DNA from: JBCDGZ01 sp038750655
Lineage (GTDB): Bacteria > Bacteroidota > Bacteroidia > Chitinophagales > Saprospiraceae
Reading direction: 5' to 3'
DNA length: 8,533 nt
Assembly (NCBI GenBank): GCA_038750655.1
Contig: JBCDGZ010000216.1
Coordinates: forward strand, 1 to 8,533
The position numbers and the translations under genes were made by a program. This document shows, one piece after another, positions 1-5,414 of this stretch (the stretch's first letter is position 1; each line of letters starts with the position of its first letter). The notes under the pieces were generated by a model. It did not search any database, was not told where the DNA came from, and saw only the letters and a program-made list of their open reading frames with translations.

Positions 1-646
1 GAATTTGCGCTACCAGCGATTCATAAGAGGCTACAAAATTATTTTTGGTAGTCTCCACCTTCAGACTAGCCCCATCAATTTCTTCCTTGAGCTTCACCAT
101 TTGCTGCTGATGTTGCTCGATCTCCTTGCCCAAGAGTTCGATTTTACGAGCTTTATCTTGAATCGTTTCGTTGAGCGCAATCAGCTTTTGCTCCTTATCT
201 CCAACCTGCTTCCCCCGCTGATTGCTCAGGGCGTTGGCAAATTTCTGCTCTTCCTCCTTGAGGATTCCGAGGTAGAAGTTGGCCGTTTCGATCAAGCGAG
301 CCGGCGTAATATTCATGGTTTGGGCCATTGCGAAGGCCGATTGGAAGCGCGTTTGCTCATCCATCGGCATTTTTTTCAAATTTTGTAGGGCTTGTTTGAA
401 TTCGAGGTAGTCAAAACCCTCGATATTGTTTTTTTCGATGGCTTTGAGTAGGATGTCGGTAAATTTGGTGCTGACCTTACCAGCGGATGCTTGGGACGAG
501 GAGGGAGTGATTTGCGATGAAATGGCCTCTACCTCTTCTTTGCTCACTGGCGGTTGATCTGCTTCGGGCTCGGTAGACTTTTTTTGCGACTGTTTGACGA
601 ACTCCTCATCTTCAACAATGAAGTAGGATTTTAGTTTTTTGAACAT
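1..646 (-). CDS. Coiled-coil protein of unknown function (C-terminus beyond window)
   Basis: An uninterrupted reading frame runs on the minus strand from an ATG at 646 to the left edge, giving 215 residues without a stop, so the gene is incomplete. The product begins MFKKLKSYFIVEDEEF. Residues 20-58 are a low-complexity linker rich in Lys, Glu, Ser, Pro and Gln. Residues 59-140 form a compact helical region containing EKNNIEGFDYLEFKQAL and KKMPMDEQTRFQSAFAMAQ. Residues 140-200 are strongly charged heptad-like helix rich in Lys, Glu and Gln, predicted coiled coil, followed by KVETTKNNFVASYESLVAQI at the edge. There is no signal peptide or membrane segment, so it is probably cytoplasmic. The start is the first Met of the frame, and no Shine-Dalgarno sequence precedes it. 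I do not recognise a named family. The layout (short N-terminal peptide, linker, helical domain, coiled coil) suggests a structural or adaptor protein, but function cannot be stated. The opposite-strand frame at 5-388 is a shadow. Confidence 0.85.
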   Translation of the reverse strand, partial: MFKKLKSYFIVEDEEFVKQSQKKSTEPEADQPPVSKEEVEAISSQITPSSSQASAGKVSTKFTDILLKAIEKNNIEGFDYLEFKQALQNLKKMPMDEQTRFQSAFAMAQTMNITPARLIETANFYLGILKEEEQKFANALSNQRGKQVGDKEQKLIALNETIQDKARKIELLGKEIEQHQQQMVKLKEEIDGASLKVETTKNNFVASYESLVAQI

Positions 647-846
647 CTTTAGCGATTATTGTGGTAACCCTTTGATAAAACGCCTGAAAGGGCCCTTCAT
701 TTTTCTACAAAGTAATAAAAATTAGGGTAAAACTAAAACTTAATTGTCTATGGGACAACCAATCAAATGAAGCGCCCTGCCCTTTCGTCGGTATTTTTTT
801 TGTATTTGAAAAATTATATAGAAATTGCGCCCAAATTTAAGCCCTA
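647..846. other. Divergent intergenic region, weak promoter candidates
   Basis: This 200-bp gap separates the minus-strand coiled-coil gene from the plus-strand deiminase operon and should hold both promoters. For the minus strand the best match to the Bacteroidota -7 element TAnnTTTG is TTACTTTG, the complement of 708-715, one mismatch in the fixed bases, with no clear -33 TTTG. For the plus strand two TTTG motifs (799-802 and 805-808) lie before the AT-rich stretch TTATATAGAAATTG (814-827), which fits the -7 consensus poorly. A 10-bp palindrome AAGGGCCCTT sits at 688-697. Neither promoter is secure. Confidence 0.35.
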
Positions 847-2121
847 ATGAGTGAAATTCAAAAAGTAAAAGTGTCTTCCGAAATCGGTCGACTGAAACGC
901 GTTATTGTTCATCGCCCCGACAGCGGCATCGCCCGCATTTCGCCGAAAAGAGCTGAAGAGCTGCTCTTCGATGACATTGTCCACCTCCCCCAAATGCAAA
1001 AAGAGCACGATCTGTTTGTGGAAGTCCTCCGGCTCTTCCTGGGTAAGGACAATGTATTATATACCGAAGAACTGCTCCGACAGGCCCTGGAAGCCGATGA
1101 AGAGAGCAAACAGGAAATGTTGGACAAGATTACGGAATACGAAGAACTGCCGGCATCTTACAAGCAGCGACTGGAATCCTTGGACAATCAACAATTGACG
1201 GAGGTCTTGATCACTGGCTACTTAAAGGCCGATGACCATATTCTCTTTGACCCCATTCCCAACTTCATCTTTACCCGCGACATCGCCGTGACGGTCAACG
1301 ATCATGTCATTATTACCAAGCCGGCGAAGGAGGCGCGCTTCCGCGAAAATTTCTTGACTCGGTTTATTTTCTGGGCCCACCCGATTTTCAAAGAATTGCG
1401 TGAGAGTGGCCGCATTATCAATCTCAATCACGTTGATCTGTTTCCACCTTCCAAAAAGGGGGAATCGGTGTCCATTGAAGGTGGAGATATGATGATTATC
1501 CACGAAGATTACCTGCTGATCGGTCGCTCGGAGCGGACGACGGAGCATGCTATTCATTCCTTGAAGAAGGTGTTATTTGAGAAAAATGTGGTCAAAAATG
1601 TCGTACAAATCAACATTCCTGCGGATCGCTCTTTCATGCACATTGATACCATTTTCACGCAGGTCAATCGCAATCATTTGACGGCCTTCAAGCCAATCAT
1701 CGTTGATGGTTTAGGGTCCAATGTATTGGTTCATAGGAAGAACGGTGCCCTGGCCTCCTACCCTTCTGTCAAGGAGTTTTTCGACGCCGAGATTCATCCT
1801 AACATGGAGTTCATCCTTTCTGGCAACGGCGAATCGCCCTATCAGGAGCGGGAGCAGTGGACGGACGGCTGCAATCTGGTGGCCCTGCGCCCCGGCCTGG
1901 CCCTCACCTACGACCGTAATCCGTTCACCGATATTGCCTTCGAAAACATGGGCTACAAAATCCTGCCGGCGCGGGAGCTGCTCAAGAAGGCCAAGGCCGG
2001 CCAGCTGGACCCCGATTCGCTAGAAAAAACCATCATCACCTTGCCGTCCAACGAACTGTCCAGGGCCCGGGGCGGCTCGCATTGTATGACCTGCCCGATC
2101 GAACGGGCGCCGCTCAATTAA
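847..2121 (+). CDS. arcA: Arginine deiminase
   Basis: This is a guanidino-group-modifying enzyme of the arginine deiminase family, which hydrolyses L-arginine to L-citrulline and ammonia (EC 3.5.3.6) in the cytoplasm. The family active site is present in order: PNFIFTRD (residues 138-145, substrate-binding Asp145), EGGD (211-214), RTTEHAI (230-236), MHIDTIFT (264-271, catalytic His265 and Asp267), WTDGCN and YDRNPFTD (338-362), and the terminal GGSHCMTCPIER (409-420) with nucleophile Cys413. The N-terminus SSEIGRLKRVIVHRP and LLFDDI / QKEHDLF are also typical. At 424 residues it is slightly longer than the usual 405-418. The ATG at 847 is chosen because homology begins about 10 residues in; no Shine-Dalgarno sequence is visible. 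It is the first gene of a tight trio. No ornithine carbamoyltransferase, carbamate kinase or arginine/ornithine antiporter lies in the window, so a fermentative ADI pathway is not supported here. The family call is firm; the exact substrate is inferred from intact motifs. Confidence 0.93.
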   Translation: MSEIQKVKVSSEIGRLKRVIVHRPDSGIARISPKRAEELLFDDIVHLPQMQKEHDLFVEVLRLFLGKDNVLYTEELLRQALEADEESKQEMLDKITEYEELPASYKQRLESLDNQQLTEVLITGYLKADDHILFDPIPNFIFTRDIAVTVNDHVIITKPAKEARFRENFLTRFIFWAHPIFKELRESGRIINLNHVDLFPPSKKGESVSIEGGDMMIIHEDYLLIGRSERTTEHAIHSLKKVLFEKNVVKNVVQINIPADRSFMHIDTIFTQVNRNHLTAFKPIIVDGLGSNVLVHRKNGALASYPSVKEFFDAEIHPNMEFILSGNGESPYQEREQWTDGCNLVALRPGLALTYDRNPFTDIAFENMGYKILPARELLKKAKAGQLDPDSLEKTIITLPSNELSRARGGSHCMTCPIERAPLN

Positions 2122-2132
2122 TACCATCGCTT

Positions 2133-2552
2133 ATGTTCGAATACCAGACCTCTGCGCGCGTACAATACGGAGAAACGGACCAGATGGGCTTTTTGTACCA
2201 CGGCAACTACGCCCGCTACTATGAGCTGGGGCGCGTAGAGTCGCTGCGCTCCCTCGGCCTGACGTATAAGCGGATGGAAGAAGAGCTGGGGGTCTTGATG
2301 CCGGTGTTGACGATGAATATGCGGTTTGTGCGGCCGGCCCATTACGATGAGTTGCTGATGGTGAAAACGACGCTAAGGAAGCTGCCCCAGCAATTCATTA
2401 CTTTTCACATGGAGATTTTCAATGAAAATACCGAATTGATCAACGGGGCCACGGTAAAATTAGGGTTTTTAGAAGCGACGGGAAAAACAAGTATCCCCTG
2501 TCCAGAGTTTCTATTAGAGTGCTTGCGCCCATTTTTTGTAGAAAGTGAATGA
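2133..2552 (+). CDS. Acyl-CoA thioesterase, 4HBT hotdog family (YbgC/FadM type)
   Basis: A 139-residue single-domain hotdog-fold protein that should hydrolyse a CoA thioester to free acid and CoA in the cytoplasm. The signature of the 4-hydroxybenzoyl-CoA thioesterase group is clear near the N-terminus: YGETDQMGFLYHGNYARYYE at residues 12-31, with the expected catalytic Asp16, His23 in the conserved HGNY, and LGRVE after it. The length is normal for YbgC/FadM proteins (about 130-150). An in-frame ATG at 2082 would add 17 residues that overlap the deiminase gene and look like read-out of it; the ATG at 2133 places the family's first strand correctly and leaves an 11-bp gap. It is followed 5 bp later by the YihY-family gene, so co-transcription is likely. 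In other bacteria YbgC is encoded with the Tol-Pal envelope system, but no tol genes are present here. The natural acyl substrate cannot be told from sequence. Confidence 0.9.
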   Translation: MFEYQTSARVQYGETDQMGFLYHGNYARYYELGRVESLRSLGLTYKRMEEELGVLMPVLTMNMRFVRPAHYDELLMVKTTLRKLPQQFITFHMEIFNENTELINGATVKLGFLEATGKTSIPCPEFLLECLRPFFVESE

Positions 2553-2557
2553 CGTAA

Positions 2558-3559
2558 ATGAAGAAATTGCCCAGCGTTCAAGAAATCAAAGACCGTATAT
2601 TGAACCATCCCAAGGTTCTGGCGCTGATCAATTGGACCAAGACCCACTCCTTTCCAGGCTTTCTGGGGGTGCCGATTTACGATGTTTTTGTTTTTCTCTA
2701 CAATGAAATTCAGCGAGAAAGCATCGGTACGCGCGCCAATTCCATCGCCTTTAGCTTCTTTCTGTCCTTATTTCCTACGGCTATCGCCTTATTTACGCTG
2801 GTCCCCTTTTTCCTGCCCTACCTTACCAATTCTGAGCTGTGGTCTATGCTGCCCAACGGAAATATCAATTTCAACGATACGCTGGTGGCGCAGATGCGAG
2901 AGGTTTTGCCGGACAGCCAGGAGGAGACCATCATCGACTTTTTGCGGGAATTGCTGACGCGTCCGCGCGCGGGGCTGCTCTCCTTCGGTTTTTTTCTGGC
3001 CATTTTCTTTGCCTCCAACGGTATGTTGACGCTAATGAGAGGATTTGAAAAATCCTACCAATCGACCTTCATCAAGCGCAATGTCTTTCAAAAGCGCTGG
3101 ATTGCCATTCAACTGACCTTTCTCATTGCACTCATGGTACTAGCCTCCGTAGTCTTGATCATTCTGGGGGACCAATTGATTTATTTATTGGGCGAATACA
3201 TCGAACATCCCAACCTCAATACTGTTGGCCTCACCATCATTCGCTGGGTGGTGCTCATTGCTCTGTTCTATTTCATCATTTCTATTATCTATCGTAAGGG
3301 CGTCCCCACCCGAAAGAAATTCACGCTCTTCTCCACCGGCGCTTCGCTGGCGACCTTGCTTTCCTTGCTCTCTACCCTAGGCTTTTCCATATACATCGAT
3401 AATTTCGGAACCTATAACAAACTCTATGGCTCCATAGGAACCATCATCGTGATCATGCTTTGGATTCAGATCAACGCCAGCATCTTGCTGATTGGCTTTG
3501 AGCTGAACGCCAGCATTGCCGTCAACCGGGATTTGAAAGCCGAAAAAAATGAGGATTAA
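2558..3559 (+). CDS. YihY/virulence factor BrkB family inner-membrane protein
   Basis: A 333-residue polytopic membrane protein. About 60 cytoplasmic residues come first, then six likely transmembrane segments at roughly 62-88, 139-160, 181-204, 225-246, 256-280 and 289-316, and a short charged tail. Family hallmarks are RANSIAFSFFLSLFPTAIAL (59-78), FFASNGMLTLMRGFEKSY (150-167) and the C-terminal YGSIGTIIVIMLWIQINASI (290-309) followed by LLIGFELNA. Members were once annotated as ribonuclease BN, which is now regarded as wrong; the family's role is still poorly defined, with transport or envelope functions proposed. The start lies 5 bp after the thioesterase stop, with only a weak purine stretch before it, and it is probably the last gene of the operon. 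The inverted repeat at 3555-3585 overlaps its stop codon. Family identification is confident; function is not. Confidence 0.92.
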   Translation: MKKLPSVQEIKDRILNHPKVLALINWTKTHSFPGFLGVPIYDVFVFLYNEIQRESIGTRANSIAFSFFLSLFPTAIALFTLVPFFLPYLTNSELWSMLPNGNINFNDTLVAQMREVLPDSQEETIIDFLRELLTRPRAGLLSFGFFLAIFFASNGMLTLMRGFEKSYQSTFIKRNVFQKRWIAIQLTFLIALMVLASVVLIILGDQLIYLLGEYIEHPNLNTVGLTIIRWVVLIALFYFIISIIYRKGVPTRKKFTLFSTGASLATLLSLLSTLGFSIYIDNFGTYNKLYGSIGTIIVIMLWIQINASILLIGFELNASIAVNRDLKAEKNED

Positions 3560-3585
3560 TTTGGCCCGGGCTGTAACCAATTAAT
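3555..3585 (+). repeat. Inverted repeat at the end of the deiminase operon
   Basis: ATTAATTTGG at 3555-3564 can pair with CCAATTAAT at 3577-3585, giving nine base pairs with one bulged T and a 12-nt loop that contains CCCGGG. It overlaps the YihY-family stop codon. There is no following T-run, so it is not a standard intrinsic terminator; it may mark or protect the transcript end. The stem is AT-rich and could be chance. Confidence 0.35.
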
Positions 3586-3597
3586 AAGCCTTCCGTT

Positions 3598-3608
3598 TAA
3601 TACATTAC
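3598..3608 (+). repeat. Direct repeat TAATACATTAC, copy 1
   Basis: This 11-bp word recurs exactly at 3747-3757, 149 bp further on. Each copy is itself a small dyad, TAAT-AC-ATTA, as expected for a dimeric regulator's half-sites. Proposed operator; chance cannot be excluded in AT-rich DNA. Confidence 0.35.
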
Positions 3609-3611
3609 GAG

Positions 3612-3641
3612 TTGTGACAGACCGCAATATCGATGTCACAA
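3612..3641. repeat. Perfect 8-bp inverted repeat TTGTGACA-N14-TGTCACAA
   Basis: The arms at 3612-3619 and 3634-3641 are exact reverse complements with a 14-nt spacer. The arms contain TGTGA and TCACA, the half-sites of Crp/Fnr-type regulators, but the spacing between those pentamers is 18 nt rather than the 6 nt of a standard Crp site, so a classical Crp site is not supported. It could also fold as an RNA hairpin ending the upstream operon, though no T-run follows. Confidence 0.45.
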
Positions 3642-3745
3642 ATTAAGCATATGTCCTACAATCGATTTTACCCCCCCGATACTGATTGCAGACCTACACG
3701 ATCCTCTGTAAAAAGAGAAAACTGATTTCAAGGCACATTTTCACT

Positions 3746-3757
3746 GTAATACATTAC
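3746..3757 (+). repeat. Dyad GTAAT-AC-ATTAC (direct repeat, copy 2)
   Basis: The second copy of TAATACATTAC is extended by a G to a 5+5 palindrome with a 2-nt centre. It ends 22 bp before the candidate -33 element at 3780, a position suited to an activator. ATTACATC, its right half plus flank (3753-3760), recurs at 3787-3794 between the -33 and -7 elements. Confidence 0.4.
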
Positions 3758-3785
3758 ATCAAAAAATAATTTCTATTTTTTTGAT
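3758..3785 (+). repeat. Inverted repeat ATCAAAAAA-N10-TTTTTTGAT
   Basis: The nine-base arms at 3758-3766 and 3777-3785 are perfect complements with a 10-nt spacer. The right arm contains the proposed -33 TTTG, so a protein bound here would affect the promoter directly. As DNA the A and T tracts could also produce intrinsic curvature. The simple composition makes chance possible. Confidence 0.35.
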
Positions 3786-3811
3786 AATTACATCCTTATA
3801 AATTATAATTG
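3780..3811 (+). promoter_or_regulatory. Candidate promoter of the TPR gene
   Basis: TTTG at 3780-3783 lies 20 nt before TATAATTG at 3804-3811, matching the Bacteroidota primary sigma arrangement (-33 TTTG, about 20 nt, -7 TAnnTTTG) with a single mismatch in the -7 box. The start site would fall near 3818, about 95 nt before the ATG at 3914. Inferred from consensus only. Confidence 0.5.
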
Positions 3812-3913
3812 TGGACGCTATGTGCATTTTTATCGAAACATTGAATCTGAAACACTATTTTTTAACACTCGGGGAACTGTAAACCAGCAGACAAAGACCC
3901 ATAACTTATCACT

Positions 3914-5326
3914 ATGAAGCACTTCTATTTCGGCAAGCAGCAAGACCTCCATGATCTGGTTTTTCAGTATGAGGTCATGTCACAAAAAGGAAAGGTATTG
4001 AAACTTGAGGAAACGGCATTTTTGCAACTCATAGATTTTTATGAGGAAAAGCAATCTCCTGAAAAGGCGCTGCAAATCGTCGAATTCGGATTGGCACAAC
4101 ATCAACTCTCTTCGGACCTCCACATCAGGATGGCCCGATTACAACTACAAAACCAAAAAATTGAATTGGCACTAGAATTTCTTGACCGAGCAGAATCTTT
4201 CGGTCATCACCAAAAAGAACTAAAATTCCTACGGGCGAAGGCACTGACAATGACCCAAAATTATCACGAGGCATTGTCGCTTTTATACGAGATTAAGCAG
4301 CTACATTACGTCACGAAAGAGGAACTAAGCGATATTCATTTTCAAGAGGCGACTGTATATGAAAAGCAGGAACTATTTGACCAAATGTTCTATGCGCTCA
4401 AGCAAGCTCTTCTTGAAAATCCCGCTAACCAACGAGCAATGGAACGGATGTGGATTTCTGTAGAGCTTTCCCGCAAGCACGAGGAAAGCATCTATTTCCA
4501 TCGTGCACTGCTGGACGATGATCCCTACGCCTACCAAGCCTGGTTCAACCTCGGCCATGCTTACTATTCCATGAATAAATACGAAAAGGCCATCGAAGCT
4601 TTCGAATACGCCTTCGTCATCAACGATAAATTTGAATTGGCCTATCGCGACTATGCGGAGGTCTGCTTCGAGCTGAAGCGCTTTGACAAAGCCCTCAAAT
4701 GCTACCTAGAAGCTTTGGAGCACTTTGATAGTGATCCAGACATCCTAGCTAAAGTCGGCGAGTGTTACGAGTACCTGGGGAATGTAGCCAAAGCCAAGAT
4801 TTACTTCTTCCGAGCCCTCAACATGGACCCTCGTAGCGATGAAGTTTACTTCCACATAGGGGAGTGTTACGCCGCAGAAAATCATCTTGAAAGTGCCTTG
4901 CATTTCTACAAGCAGGCCATCAAAATAGATGACAGAAGAGAAGATTACCTCTCCTCTCTCGCCAACACCTACTACCGACTAGGTCGTCCGGACAAGGCAT
5001 TGCCTCTTTTCCGGAAGGCCATCGAAATCGCTCCTGAACAAACGAGCTATTGGACGGAATACGCCGGTTATTTGCTAGAGATGGGACGGGTTTATGAGGC
5101 CATTGAGCTGATGGAAGATGCTGAAATCAATAGCATCGGAGCTGAAATCCAGTATTGTAAAGCAGTATGTCATTTCAAGCTAGGCCAACGCGTACAGGCG
5201 CTTAACTGTACGGGGGAAGGTCTGATGGAGAATTTTGCTGCCCATAAACTGCTTTTTGAATTAGCCCCCGAGCTTCAAGCCGACAAAGACGTAAAAGCCA
5301 TCATTAGATATTATGAATTAGACTAA
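3914..5326 (+). CDS. Cytoplasmic TPR-repeat protein
   Basis: A 470-residue all-helical protein built of tetratricopeptide repeats. The clearest units are consecutive 34-residue repeats from about residue 207 to 376: AYQAWFNLGHAYYSMNKYEKAIEAFEYAF..., then units starting near 241, 275, 309 and 343, each with the usual small/large residue pattern and a closing Ala/Pro position. The first 200 residues hold more degenerate repeats (for example 48-80 and 104-128), and the last 60 form a capping region ending ELAPELQADKDVKAIIRYYELD. No signal peptide, membrane segment or fused catalytic domain is present, so it should be a soluble protein-interaction scaffold; partners are unknown. The ATG at 3914 is the first in frame. 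It stands alone between the dyad-rich gap upstream and a strong terminator downstream, so it is probably a single-gene transcript with its own regulation. Confidence 0.92.
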   Translation: MKHFYFGKQQDLHDLVFQYEVMSQKGKVLKLEETAFLQLIDFYEEKQSPEKALQIVEFGLAQHQLSSDLHIRMARLQLQNQKIELALEFLDRAESFGHHQKELKFLRAKALTMTQNYHEALSLLYEIKQLHYVTKEELSDIHFQEATVYEKQELFDQMFYALKQALLENPANQRAMERMWISVELSRKHEESIYFHRALLDDDPYAYQAWFNLGHAYYSMNKYEKAIEAFEYAFVINDKFELAYRDYAEVCFELKRFDKALKCYLEALEHFDSDPDILAKVGECYEYLGNVAKAKIYFFRALNMDPRSDEVYFHIGECYAAENHLESALHFYKQAIKIDDRREDYLSSLANTYYRLGRPDKALPLFRKAIEIAPEQTSYWTEYAGYLLEMGRVYEAIELMEDAEINSIGAEIQYCKAVCHFKLGQRVQALNCTGEGLMENFAAHKLLFELAPELQADKDVKAIIRYYELD

Positions 5327-5342
5327 ACTAGAATATGGACAT

Positions 5343-5365
5343 CCGTTTAGTTTAAACCCAAACGG
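5343..5365. repeat. Near-perfect dyad centred on GTTTAAAC
   Basis: CCGTTT (5343-5348) is complementary to AAACGG (5360-5365), and between them GTTTAAAC (5350-5357) is a perfect 8-bp palindrome. The whole is a 23-bp dyad broken by a single extra base on one side. It lies just after the TPR stop codon and immediately before the terminator, so it may be a second hairpin in the 3' untranslated region, or an operator. Confidence 0.4.
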
Positions 5366-5366
5366 T

Positions 5367-5399
5367 AAAGCCGCACATCACTGGATATGCGGCTTTTTT
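5367..5399 (+). terminator. Rho-independent terminator of the TPR gene
   Basis: A nine-base-pair stem AAAGCCGCA (5367-5375) / TGCGGCTTT (5388-5396), with a 12-nt loop, runs directly into a T-run (TTTTTT at 5394-5399). The GC core GCCGC plus T-run is the standard intrinsic terminator form. It lies 40 bp after the TPR stop and ends 15 bp before the SRAP start codon, so it should separate the two genes. Confidence 0.88.
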
Positions 5400-5402
5400 C
5401 TT

Positions 5403-5410
5403 TATCTTAG
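5403..5410 (+). promoter_or_regulatory. Candidate -7 element of the SRAP gene (near-leaderless)
   Basis: TATCTTAG matches the Bacteroidota -7 consensus TAnnTTTG with one mismatch and ends only 4 bp before the ATG at 5415. Transcription would begin at or within the first codons, giving a leaderless or nearly leaderless mRNA. No -33 TTTG is present at the right distance, where the terminator stem lies instead, which lowers confidence. Confidence 0.35.
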
Positions 5411-5414
5411 CTCT

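Larger units (their letters stand above)
3560..3913. promoter_or_regulatory. 354-bp AT-rich regulatory gap before the TPR gene
   Basis: No credible reading frame was found here. The gap holds several short repeats listed separately: a dyad at 3612-3641, two copies of TAATACATTAC (3598-3608 and 3747-3757), a 9-bp inverted repeat at 3758-3785 and a candidate promoter at 3780-3811. If that promoter is used, the TPR transcript would have a 5' leader of roughly 95 nt. The leader has no Shine-Dalgarno sequence close to the start (CTTATCACT precedes the ATG). Base composition falls sharply compared with the flanking genes, as expected for a control region. No known riboswitch or small RNA was recognised. 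Confidence 0.55.

Noticed and set aside
5..388. Plus-strand reading frame of 127 codons
   Set aside because: It is antisense to the coiled-coil gene, which has the more natural protein composition; the Leu/Phe-rich product is the usual complement of a Lys/Glu-rich coiled coil.
685..706. AAGGGCCCTT palindrome followed by TTTTT as an intrinsic terminator
   Set aside because: A 10-bp palindrome with no loop cannot form a stable hairpin of the required shape, and it lies in a divergent promoter region where no transcript should end.
2085..2096. CMTC at the deiminase C-terminus as a metal-binding or unusual redox motif
   Set aside because: Classical arginine deiminases such as the Pseudomonas enzyme carry nearly the same GGxHCMTCPI ending; the first Cys is the nucleophile.
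2082..2132. Longer start for the thioesterase
   Set aside because: The extra 17 residues are translated from the last part of the deiminase gene and precede the normal family N-terminus; the ATG at 2133 fits better.
2558..3559. Ribonuclease BN (rbn)
   Set aside because: This is an obsolete name for YihY/BrkB proteins; true RNase BN/Z is a metallo-beta-lactamase-fold enzyme, and this protein is a polytopic membrane protein without such motifs.
3612..3641. Standard Crp/Fnr binding site
   Set aside because: The TGTGA and TCACA half-sites are 18 nt apart rather than 6, so a single standard dimer could not contact both in the known way.
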